A stretch of DNA of 64,000 nt from Bhargavaea ullalensis (GTDB taxonomy: Bacteria > Bacillota > Bacilli > Bacillales_A > Planococcaceae): NCBI RefSeq assembly GCF_040545425.1, contig NZ_JBEPLW010000002.1. One strand, 5' to 3'. A model generated the notes under the pieces. That model worked only from the letters and a program-made list of their open reading frames with translations, was not told where the DNA came from and made no database searches. The translations under genes were made by a program, and so were the position numbers. Position 1 is the stretch's first letter. Every line of letters begins with the position of its first letter. This document shows positions 17,106-24,483 of the stretch, one piece after another.

Positions 17106-17146
17106 AGCAAACGGCAGTTTCCCGAGACGGGAAACTGCCGTTTGCT
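17106..17146 (-). terminator. Terminator of the pepF-like gene
   Basis: A perfect 19-bp inverted repeat (17106-17124 with 17128-17146, loop AGA) lies in the gap before ykaA. On the minus strand it is followed by TTTCAATTTATT. Confidence 0.85.
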
Positions 17147-17193
17147 GCTTTTGTATGACCGGAAAGCGGCGTCCGGCCGACTTGCATATGGGG

Positions 17194-18891
17194 TCAGAGC
17201 GCCTGGTCATCCACCGCGTCCAGCCATTCCTTGACCGGACCGCTCACGGACTCGACGCATCCGTCAGCGAACGGGGAAGTGAGCCCCGCATCCGCAACGA
17301 GCTCAAGAAACGGCTTGGAACCGCCGAGCCGGCAGAGGCGCATGTAGTCCTGCCAGGTGGAGTCACGGTCTTCGCGGGACCGTTTCCAGAACTGGAGTGC
17401 GCAAACTTGTGCGAGGCAGTAGTCGATGTAGTAGAACGGCACCTCGTAAATATGCGACTGGCGCTGCCAGAAACCGCCGGATTCAAGAAACGGAATGCCG
17501 CCGTAGTCCCGGTGCGGCAAGTAAGCCTGCTCCAGCTCCTTCCAAGTTTGATTGCGCTCTTCCGGCGTCATTTCCGGATTTTCATAAACTCTCTGCTGGA
17601 ACTCATCCACGGCCACGCCGTACGGCAGGAACAGCAGCGCGGAGCTCAGGTGGATGAACTTGTACTTCTCCGTCCCTTCCTTGAAGAACAGTTCCATCCA
17701 AGGCCATGTCAGGAATTCCATGCTCATCGAATGGATCTCCGCCGCTTCCGTCGTCGGCCAGATATACTCGGGCACCCCGATGTTCCGGCTGGAGAACACC
17801 TGGAAGGCGTGGCCGGCCTCGTGGGTGAGGACATCGATGTCATGCGAGGTTCCATTGAAGTTCGAGAAGATGAACGGGGACTGGTAATTGTCGATGAATG
17901 TGCAGTACCCGCCGCCTTCTTTTCCTTTTTTCGCTTCAAGGTCCATCAGTTCATGATTCCGCATGAACTGGAAGAACTCCGCGGTTTCAGGCGACAGTTC
18001 CCCATACATTTTCCTGCCGTTTTCAATGATCCACTCCGGCGGGCCGGCCGGGGCCGCGTTGCCGTTCGTGAAGTTCAGGCCTTCATCATAATAACGGAAA
18101 TCATCGACGCCGATCCTCTTCGCCTGTCGTTCGATCAGCTCCGTCGCAATCGGGACGATGTGCTCCTTCACCTGTCTGCGGAAATTTTCCACCATGCTGC
18201 GGTCGTAGCCGATCCGGTTCATCCGCAGAAAGCCGACTTCGACAAAGTCTTTGAAGCCGAGCGTCTTGGCGATTTCATCGCGGGTTTTCACGAGCCGGTC
18301 ATAGATTTCATCAAACCGTTCGCGGTGGCCGCCGTAAAAACCGAAAGTGGCCTCCACGGCTTTTTTTCGGACTTCCCGGTCAGTGGACTGTGTGTAGGGG
18401 ACGAGTTGTGCCAGCGTCAGCGTCTTTTTGTCAAATCCGATTTGCGCGGAGGCGACCAGCTTGGAGTATTCCGAGCTGAGCCTGTTCTCCTGTTGCAGGA
18501 GCGGAATGATTGCGGGAGAAAATGAGCGGATCTTCTGATCGGCGATTGCAAACAGCTGGCTGCCCCAGCGGGACTCCAGTTCATCACGGAACCGGCTGCC
18601 CACGATCGCTTTGTAATACTCGGTGTTCAGCTCGTCGAATTCCGGTCCGATTTCGTCAAAGTAATCCCGTTCTTTCTGGTAATATTCATCGTTCGTGTCG
18701 ACCGAAGCCCGGATGTAGACCAGGTTCTCCTGTGTGGAATAGTCCTCCGACAGCCGGTTCAGCTCTTCGATGACGACGTTTTGATCTTCGGCGGTGCCGG
18801 CTTTTTCAAATCGGTCCAACAGGCTGCGCCACTGCTGCTTGAGCGCATCCAGATCCGGCCTTGTGTACTTGTAATCACTGAATGTCACCAA
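17194..18891 (-). CDS. M3-family oligoendopeptidase (PepF type)
   Basis: 565-aa cytosolic zinc peptidase that cleaves short peptides. The zinc site HEAGHAF with the downstream Glu (TTEAAEIHSMSMEF) is present. The N-terminal helical region forms the usual M3 clamp. The length fits the shorter oligoendopeptidase F-related group (about 565 aa). The start is a TTG with AAGGAGG 8 nt upstream (MVTFSDYKYTRPDL). It appears monocistronic, with a strong terminator after it. Confidence 0.9.
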   Translation of the reverse strand: MVTFSDYKYTRPDLDALKQQWRSLLDRFEKAGTAEDQNVVIEELNRLSEDYSTQENLVYIRASVDTNDEYYQKERDYFDEIGPEFDELNTEYYKAIVGSRFRDELESRWGSQLFAIADQKIRSFSPAIIPLLQQENRLSSEYSKLVASAQIGFDKKTLTLAQLVPYTQSTDREVRKKAVEATFGFYGGHRERFDEIYDRLVKTRDEIAKTLGFKDFVEVGFLRMNRIGYDRSMVENFRRQVKEHIVPIATELIERQAKRIGVDDFRYYDEGLNFTNGNAAPAGPPEWIIENGRKMYGELSPETAEFFQFMRNHELMDLEAKKGKEGGGYCTFIDNYQSPFIFSNFNGTSHDIDVLTHEAGHAFQVFSSRNIGVPEYIWPTTEAAEIHSMSMEFLTWPWMELFFKEGTEKYKFIHLSSALLFLPYGVAVDEFQQRVYENPEMTPEERNQTWKELEQAYLPHRDYGGIPFLESGGFWQRQSHIYEVPFYYIDYCLAQVCALQFWKRSREDRDSTWQDYMRLCRLGGSKPFLELVADAGLTSPFADGCVESVSGPVKEWLDAVDDQAL

Positions 18892-19024
18892 TTGAACTTC
18901 CTCCTTGTGCAGACGCCGCGATAATGCGCCTGCATCTTTTCAAAATCGTCCTTCATTTCCCATTCTTCATGATTCAGCCGGCATTTTCAATGCCCTTTCA
19001 AAATAAAATACGGAAATAAAAAAA

Positions 19025-19053
19025 GGCCCCGTTCGCAGAGCGAAGGAGCGGCC
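19025..19053 (-). terminator. Terminator of the rsbR paralogue
   Basis: Imperfect stem GGCC...GGCC with inner TTCGC/GCGAA. On the minus strand it is followed by a run of seven T residues. Confidence 0.65.
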
Positions 19054-19060
19054 GGATTTT

Positions 19061-19888
19061 TCAGCTGTAAATTTCCAGGGCGTCCATGAGCGTGGACTGG
19101 GTTCTGGTTTCTTTGAAGTCGATTCCGAGCTGGACGGCAGTCTGGGCAATTTCGGGACGGATGCCCGAAAGCACCGTGTCGACGCCGATCAGGCGCAGGG
19201 CGTCAATCAGCTGGAACAGCTGATGGGCGACCATCGTGTCGACAATCGGAACTGCCGAAAGGTCGATGAACAGCTGGTCAAGTTTTTGCCGGGATGCCTG
19301 GTCGAGCGTCGTTTCCAGAATGACTTTTGCCCGGTAGGTGTCGATGTCGCCGACAATCGGCAGGATTCCGATGCCTCGCTTCACCGGAATGACCGGTGAA
19401 CTGAGCTCAGTGATCATTTTCTGCTGGGATGCGAGAATGTGCTTATGGGCTTCCTCATAATGGCGGGCAAAGTTTTCGGAGATGTAGGCGAATGCATCGT
19501 TGACGAGATTGCTCCAGTAGAAGGCGTCTTCAATCGTGAAGTCTTCTTTTTCCGAGAGGATGAAGTCTTTGACGAAGTTCCAGTAGGCGGCCCGGATGAT
19601 CCGGAACTGGGCGATCGTTTCTTCGATGCTGATGCCGTTTTTGACCCAGTCTGAAGCGACGGATTCCGCCCATCCGTTGATATGTAATTTGAATGCCCGT
19701 TCGTTTTCGATGAAAAGGGAAGAGACCGCTTCGATGAGCGCATTGTGCTGCCGGCGCAGCTTCTCTTCATCCTCGATGTTGAACGCATAGGATTGTCCGT
19801 CGCCAGCACTGGAATCGATCCACCGACGTGCAAGTTCATCTTTGTTTGCCATCATATGGTCATAGATTTCCTGCTGTTGTTTCCCCAC
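19061..19888 (-). CDS. RsbR-type stressosome protein (STAS domain)
   Basis: 275 aa, the length of B. subtilis RsbR paralogues. The N-terminal half is a non-heme-globin-like sensor domain. The C-terminal STAS domain (about 160-270) has both threonines that RsbT-type kinases phosphorylate: Thr184 in GDIDT and Thr218 in IVDTMVAH, spaced 34 residues as in RsbRA Thr171/Thr205. It would be a co-antagonist in the stressosome that controls sigma-B. No rsbS, rsbT or sigB gene is nearby, so it is an orphan paralogue. The start is GTG with GAAAGG upstream. Confidence 0.88.
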   Translation of the reverse strand: MGKQQQEIYDHMMANKDELARRWIDSSAGDGQSYAFNIEDEEKLRRQHNALIEAVSSLFIENERAFKLHINGWAESVASDWVKNGISIEETIAQFRIIRAAYWNFVKDFILSEKEDFTIEDAFYWSNLVNDAFAYISENFARHYEEAHKHILASQQKMITELSSPVIPVKRGIGILPIVGDIDTYRAKVILETTLDQASRQKLDQLFIDLSAVPIVDTMVAHQLFQLIDALRLIGVDTVLSGIRPEIAQTAVQLGIDFKETRTQSTLMDALEIYS

Positions 19889-20056
19889 TATATGACAACC
19901 TTTCTTCTATGTATTGTGGCGCTGATTGCGCCGCCGATTTACCGCCTGCTGAAATGCCGCCCCTACATTGTAGCCCACTACCCGATGCGGATGCACGGGA
20001 AACGTCCGGGAACCGAAAGATAGGGCTTTGTATTTTCTATCCTTGCCGGTTGCGGT

Positions 20057-20062
20057 TATAAT
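20057..20062 (+). promoter_or_regulatory. -10 element upstream of the ferredoxin-NADP reductase gene
   Basis: TATAAT 52 nt before the TTG start. No clear -35 at 16-18 bp. Confidence 0.4.
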
Positions 20063-20113
20063 ATTCACTGAAAAGAATTCTCGATTGGATTTATATATGA
20101 GGAGTTGACTTAA

Positions 20114-21103
20114 TTGGTAAACGAAAACGACATTTTTGATATTACTATAGTAGGGGCCGGGCCGACCGGATTGTTTGCCTCTTTTTATGCGGGCATGCGC
20201 GAAATGAAAGTGAAAATCCTCGACAGCCTGCCGCAGCTTGGCGGGCAGCTGTCGGAACTGTATCCGGATAAATTCATCTACGACGTCGGCGGTTTCCCGA
20301 AAATCCTCGCGAAGGATCTTGTGGACAACCTGGCCGAGCAGGCGCAGTACGGGAAGCCGGAAATCTGCCTCGGGGAGACGGTGCTTGCGGCCAACCGGGA
20401 CGGTGAACTGTTCGTCATCGAAACGGACCAGGGCGTCCACTATTCCCGGACAGTCCTGATCACGGCGGGCGTCGGTGCATTCCAGCCGCGTAAACTGAAC
20501 GTGGAAGGCGCCGAATCATTTGAAGGCAAGAGTCTCCACTACGGCGTCAAGGATCTGTCCAGCTTCTCCGGCAATGAAGTCCTCGTCTGCGGAGGCGGCG
20601 ACTCGGCGGTCGACTGGGCACTCATGCTCGAGCAGGTGGCCAAGAAAGTCACGCTTGTCCACCGCCGTGACCGGTTCACCGCCCACGAGACGAGTGTGAC
20701 AAAACTCCATGACTCGACCGTGGAAGTCAAGACTTCCCATAACGTCAAGATTCTGCAGGGAGAAGAAGGCAAGCTCAACGAAGTCGTCCTCGTCGGCAAA
20801 GACGGCAGCGAGACGGAGCTTCACGCAGACCACGTGATCGTCAACTACGGCAACGTCTCTTCTCTCGGCCCGCTCAAGGAATGGGGACTGGAGATGGATA
20901 AAAACTCGATCATCGTCAACACGAAGATGGAGACGAACATCGAGGGCATTTATGCCGCAGGCGACGTAACGTCCTACGACGGGAAAGTGAAGCTCATCGC
21001 CGTCGGTCTCGGAGAAGCGCCGATCGCCGTCAACAACGCCAAGGCGTATCTGGATCCGAAATCCCGCGTCCAGCCGCTGCACAGCACGTCCGTATTCAAA
21101 TGA
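20114..21103 (+). CDS. Ferredoxin/flavodoxin-NADP+ reductase, YumC type
   Basis: 329-aa thioredoxin-reductase-like flavoprotein that passes electrons between NADPH and ferredoxin or flavodoxin. The FAD-binding motif GAGPTGLFASFYAGM is near the start and the NADPH motif GGGDSAVDWALML is in the middle. The C-terminal FAD motif is GIYAAGDVTSY. It lacks the CxxC of thioredoxin reductase, which marks the YumC group. It starts with TTG preceded by GAGGAG at 9 nt. The last 4 nt overlap the next small gene. Confidence 0.92.
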   Translation: MVNENDIFDITIVGAGPTGLFASFYAGMREMKVKILDSLPQLGGQLSELYPDKFIYDVGGFPKILAKDLVDNLAEQAQYGKPEICLGETVLAANRDGELFVIETDQGVHYSRTVLITAGVGAFQPRKLNVEGAESFEGKSLHYGVKDLSSFSGNEVLVCGGGDSAVDWALMLEQVAKKVTLVHRRDRFTAHETSVTKLHDSTVEVKTSHNVKILQGEEGKLNEVVLVGKDGSETELHADHVIVNYGNVSSLGPLKEWGLEMDKNSIIVNTKMETNIEGIYAAGDVTSYDGKVKLIAVGLGEAPIAVNNAKAYLDPKSRVQPLHSTSVFK

Positions 21104-21396
21104 CGGGACGCGGCGAATGGGTGGACTCCATCCGGTATGTGAAAGTGAGGCGGCACATCCACTGGCTTGAACAAAAAACCGAGCGGCTGCTCTACGATCT
21201 CGCGCTCACCCGGACAGCCGTCGTTTCCCATGAGCGCACTTTCGGCGTAAACAAAGTGATCGACATGAGTTGCCGGCCGGTAACCGGGAACAGCTGGTTC
21301 CTGTACCTTCATACGGATGAAGGGCTGTTCGCATTCGAAACAGAGGAACACCCCGAGCCGTTCATCCGCAGCTACCAAAGCTTGAAGAATTGGTGA
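21100..21396 (+). CDS. 98-aa hypothetical protein coupled to yumC
   Basis: The start codon overlaps the stop of the ferredoxin-NADP reductase gene (ATGA), so translation is probably coupled. The protein is basic in its first half (YVKVRRHIHWLEQKTERLLYDL) and has no membrane helix, signal peptide or recognisable motif. I do not recognise the family. The terminator right after it suggests that it ends the operon. Confidence 0.6.
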   Translation: MTGRGEWVDSIRYVKVRRHIHWLEQKTERLLYDLALTRTAVVSHERTFGVNKVIDMSCRPVTGNSWFLYLHTDEGLFAFETEEHPEPFIRSYQSLKNW

Positions 21397-21402
21397 ACCC
21401 TG

Positions 21403-21428
21403 CAGCCTGCCGGATATCCGGCAGGCTG
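21403..21428 (+). terminator. Terminator of the yumC operon
   Basis: CAGCCTGCCGGAT pairs with ATCCGGCAGGCTG without a spacer (21403-21428), followed by TTTTCC. Confidence 0.8.
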
Positions 21429-21524
21429 TTTTCCATGTTTTTGACTATCCAGCTTGAATGAAATTTGTTATATTGGTGTGTAGCATTTTTTCAACTTAAA
21501 GGAGAAAGGGAATGGTGTCGGATT

Positions 21525-22484
21525 ATGGGAAAATTCACACACAGAGTCCTGCTGTATTACAAATACGTGCCGATCGAGGATCCGGAGACGTTTGCGGAGG
21601 AGCACCTGGCTTTCTGCAGAGAGCTCGGGCTGAAAGGCCGGATCCTCGTCGGAGAAGAAGGCATCAACGGAACGTGCTCCGGCACGATTGAGCAAACGCA
21701 GGCTTATATGGATGCAATGCATGCAGACGAGCGCTTCAGCGATCTCGTCTTCAAAATAGATGAAACGGACAGACATGCGTTCAGGAAAATGCATGTCCGT
21801 GCGCGCAAAGAGATCGTCAATCTCAGCCTCGAGGAAGACATCGACCCGAACGAACTCACAGGCGAGTACCTTGAGCCTGCAGAGTTTCTTGAGGCGATGC
21901 AGGATGAAAACACGGTCGTTCTTGACGCGCGGAATGACTATGAATATGACCTCGGCCACTTCCGCGGCGCCATCCGTCCGGAAGTGGAAACGTTCCGCGA
22001 TCTGCCGGAATGGGTCCAGGAAAACAGGGAAATGTTCGAAGGCAAGAGGATCCTGGCCTACTGCACCGGCGGAATCCGCTGTGAGAAGTTTACGGGCTGG
22101 CTGAAGCGTGAAGGTTTTGAGGACGTCGGCCATCTTCACGGCGGCATCGTCACTTACGGTAAAGACCCGGTCGCAAAAGGACAGCTGTGGGACGGGCAGT
22201 GCTACGTGTTCGATGAGCGCATCGCAGTTCCGGTCAACCAGGTCGAGCACGTCGTTGTCGGCCGCGACCACTTTGACGGCGAACCGTGCGAGCGGTACGT
22301 CAACTGCGCGAACCCGGAGTGCAACCGGAAGATCATCTGCTCCGAAGAAAACGAGCTGATCCACCGCCGGAGCTGCTCGGATGAATGCCGGGAGCACCCG
22401 CGTAACCGCTACTTCCTTGAAACCGGCTTGACCGAAGAGGAATGGCAAGAGAAAGTTGACCGCCTGACAACAGCGAAGAACTGA
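21525..22484 (+). CDS. trhO: tRNA uridine-34 hydroxylase TrhO (rhodanese family)
   Basis: About 319-aa enzyme that makes 5-hydroxyuridine at the wobble position of tRNA using oxygen. The N-terminal domain matches the YbfQ/YceA type (LLYYKYVPIEDPETF...GRILVGEEGINGT). A rhodanese domain (about 120-215) has the catalytic Cys in AYCTGGIRCEKF. The C-terminal tail has a cysteine cluster (CANPECNRKIIC...RSCSDEC) likely to bind zinc. The ATG at 21525 begins MGKFTHRVLLYY. The ribosome site AGGAGAAAGGG is about 14 nt away, longer than usual. It is monocistronic. Confidence 0.9.
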   Translation: MGKFTHRVLLYYKYVPIEDPETFAEEHLAFCRELGLKGRILVGEEGINGTCSGTIEQTQAYMDAMHADERFSDLVFKIDETDRHAFRKMHVRARKEIVNLSLEEDIDPNELTGEYLEPAEFLEAMQDENTVVLDARNDYEYDLGHFRGAIRPEVETFRDLPEWVQENREMFEGKRILAYCTGGIRCEKFTGWLKREGFEDVGHLHGGIVTYGKDPVAKGQLWDGQCYVFDERIAVPVNQVEHVVVGRDHFDGEPCERYVNCANPECNRKIICSEENELIHRRSCSDECREHPRNRYFLETGLTEEEWQEKVDRLTTAKN

Positions 22485-22580
22485 ATGAACAGGAAGCCCT
22501 GTGCCGGGAGGCATGGGGCTTTCCGTCTTTCAGGGGAACTTTCAGTGAAAACCGGCGTCATAATGGGCTGGCAGACATGG

Positions 22581-22586
22581 TATACT
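22581..22586 (+). promoter_or_regulatory. Extended -10 of the DUF368 gene
   Basis: TATACT preceded by TG one base upstream (TGGTATACT), an extended -10 that tolerates a weak -35. About 45 nt before the chosen start. Confidence 0.45.
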
Positions 22587-22630
22587 GATTGTGGTTTTTT
22601 ATTTGGAAGTCTGGAAGGATGGAAGCACTC

Positions 22631-23446
22631 ATGCAATGGAAAAATATTTACCGCGGTCTCATGATGGGGATCAGCGACCTCATTCCGGGTGTGAGCGGGG
22701 GAACCGTCGCACTCATTCTTGGAATCTACGACAATCTGCTTAAAGCGATCAGCGGATTTTTCAGCAGGAACTGGAAAAAACAGCTCGGCTTTCTCGTGCC
22801 GCTCGGCATCGGCATCGGGGCTGCGCTCCTGCTGTTCAGCCGGCTGATTGATTACCTCCTGACGAACCATGTCGTGCCGACCCAGTTCTTTTTCATCGGG
22901 CTTGTGCTCGGCGTGCTGCCGTTCCTCGCCAGGGAATCGGGGATGAAGCGCAATTTCCGTCCGGTCCATTATGTGATCCTCGTCATCGTCGGCATCGCAC
23001 TGGCCATGACGGCGTTCCTCAATCCGTCGGAAAGCGAACCGATCCGGGAACTGACCGGCTCCAAAGCGCTTTTCTTGTTCTTCTCGGGTTGGCTCGGCAG
23101 CATGGCGATGTTGCTTCCGGGGGTCAGCGGCTCGTTCGTCCTCCTGCTGCTCGGCGCCTACTCAACGGCAATCGCGGCTTTGTCAGACCTCAATCTGCCG
23201 ATCATTGCCGTGATCGGCGCCGGTGTGGCCGTCGGGTTCATCATCAGCACCAAAGTCATCCACTTCCTGCTGAATTCCTTCCCTTCGGTCATGTACGCCG
23301 TCATCATCGGACTCATCGCCGGCTCGGTGTTCGTCATCTTCCCGGGTCTGCCCGCCGGCGCCGGCTCCATGATTGTAAGCCTCATCACTTTCCTGGCAGG
23401 CCTGATGCTGACGCTCTGGCTCGGACGAGTGGAGACAAAACAATAA
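22631..23446 (+). CDS. DUF368 membrane protein, undecaprenyl-phosphate translocase candidate (PopT type)
   Basis: 271-aa polytopic membrane protein with two copies of the same motif, PGVSGGTVALILGIY near the N-terminus and PGVSGSFVLLLLGAY near residue 170, indicating an internal duplication. The DUF368 family has been linked to recycling of the cell-wall carrier undecaprenyl phosphate across the membrane (PopT), alongside DedA-type UptA. The function here is inferred from the family. ATG codons at 22619 and 22631 are both possible; the second has GGAAG at a better distance. A terminator follows. Confidence 0.82.
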   Translation: MQWKNIYRGLMMGISDLIPGVSGGTVALILGIYDNLLKAISGFFSRNWKKQLGFLVPLGIGIGAALLLFSRLIDYLLTNHVVPTQFFFIGLVLGVLPFLARESGMKRNFRPVHYVILVIVGIALAMTAFLNPSESEPIRELTGSKALFLFFSGWLGSMAMLLPGVSGSFVLLLLGAYSTAIAALSDLNLPIIAVIGAGVAVGFIISTKVIHFLLNSFPSVMYAVIIGLIAGSVFVIFPGLPAGAGSMIVSLITFLAGLMLTLWLGRVETKQ

Positions 23447-23450
23447 CGGG

Positions 23451-23488
23451 AAAGCCGGGCCGCCTCTATGCAGGTTGGTCCGGCTTTT
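23451..23488 (+). terminator. Terminator of the DUF368 gene
   Basis: AAAGCCGG (23451-23458) pairs with CCGGCTTT (23480-23487), with a short T-run. Confidence 0.65.
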
Positions 23489-23547
23489 GCATGTCTGGTG
23501 ATGTTCCACCGACATTGTGGTAAGGTACGTGGAAAGGAGTTGGTCGC

Positions 23548-24222
23548 ATGTGCGGAAGATTTACGTTGTACGTCGCATATTCGGATTTGATTGAACGGTT
23601 CGGTGCCGGATTCGCCATGCCCGAGTCCGACTACTCGGCAAGTTACAATGTCGCGCCTTCCCAGCAGGTGATCGCCGTCATCAACGACGGCGAACAGAAC
23701 CGGCTCGGAAAACTGAAATGGGGCTTGATCCCCGGGTGGGCAAACGATCCAAAAATCGGGAACCGGCTGATCAATGCAAGGGCGGAAACGTTGGCCGACA
23801 AGCCAAGCTTCCGGACGGCCTTCCAAAAGCGCCGTTGCCTGATTCCTGCTGATTCCTTCTACGAGTGGAAGAAGACGGACGGCGAAAAAAAGCCGATGCG
23901 CATCCGGATGAAGAATGAAGACGTCTTCGGAATCGCCGGACTGTGGGAAACCTGGGTTTCACCGGAGGGCGGAAAGGTGCATACATGCACGGCCATCACC
24001 ACCCGCCCCAATCCCCTGATGGCGGAAATCCACGACCGCATGCCGGTCATTCTGCCACGCGACAAAGAACAAGAATGGCTGGACCCCAATAACAGGGACA
24101 CCGACTCACTCCGGAAGCTGCTGGTCCCGTTTGATGCCGATAAAATGGAAGCATACGAAGTTTCGCCTGAAGTCAACTCTCCGAAAAACAACGGACCGGC
24201 TTTGATCGTACCGTTTTGCTGA
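23548..24222 (+). CDS. SOS-response-associated protein, YedK/HMCES family
   Basis: 224-aa SRAP-domain protein that covalently traps abasic sites in single-stranded DNA. The protein begins MCGRF, so after methionine removal Cys2 is the N-terminal nucleophile. The expected partners are visible: Asn in LINARAET, Glu in FYEWKK and His in EIHDRMPVIL. GGAAAGGAGTTGG precedes the ATG. I see no LexA box in the short upstream gap. It is followed by a terminator, and the 3' untranslated part carries a two-unit relative of the large repeat array. Confidence 0.93.
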   Translation: MCGRFTLYVAYSDLIERFGAGFAMPESDYSASYNVAPSQQVIAVINDGEQNRLGKLKWGLIPGWANDPKIGNRLINARAETLADKPSFRTAFQKRRCLIPADSFYEWKKTDGEKKPMRIRMKNEDVFGIAGLWETWVSPEGGKVHTCTAITTRPNPLMAEIHDRMPVILPRDKEQEWLDPNNRDTDSLRKLLVPFDADKMEAYEVSPEVNSPKNNGPALIVPFC

Positions 24223-24242
24223 ATTGCCTGAAATGAGTCGGT

Positions 24243-24274
24243 GAATGTCGGAATAGGGCTCGTGAATGTCCGAC
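24243..24274. repeat. Two-unit relative of the GAATGTCGGGAT repeat
   Basis: GAATGTCGGAAT, then 9 bp, then GAATGTCCGACA. This is exactly the 21-bp period of the large array at 36616-37017, with one mismatch in the first core and more in the second. It lies between the stop of the YedK-like gene and its terminator. Confidence 0.7.
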
Positions 24275-24332
24275 AAAAACCCACGTCCTGCCCCCCCCTT
24301 TTTCGCAAGAATTTATAGAATACGATTGAAAG

Positions 24333-24356
24333 GCCGGAAAAAGTTGGGTTTCCGGC
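24333..24356 (+). terminator. Terminator of the YedK-like gene
   Basis: GCCGGAAA pairs with TTTCCGGC, followed by TTGTTTA. Confidence 0.7.
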
Positions 24357-24366
24357 TTGTTTATCG

Positions 24367-24395
24367 TTCCTTTTCTTTATTAATTCTTGTATAAT
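24367..24395 (+). promoter_or_regulatory. Possible promoter of the PAS kinase gene
   Basis: TTCCTT (24367-24372), 17-bp spacer, TATAAT (24390-24395). Confidence 0.4.
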
Positions 24396-24483
24396 ATTTA
24401 TAATCTGAAAGTTCGATATTACTTTCGACGGATAGAGTGGGCAAAAAGACCCTGGCCATGTAAAAGGAAGCAGGTCGATAAAC

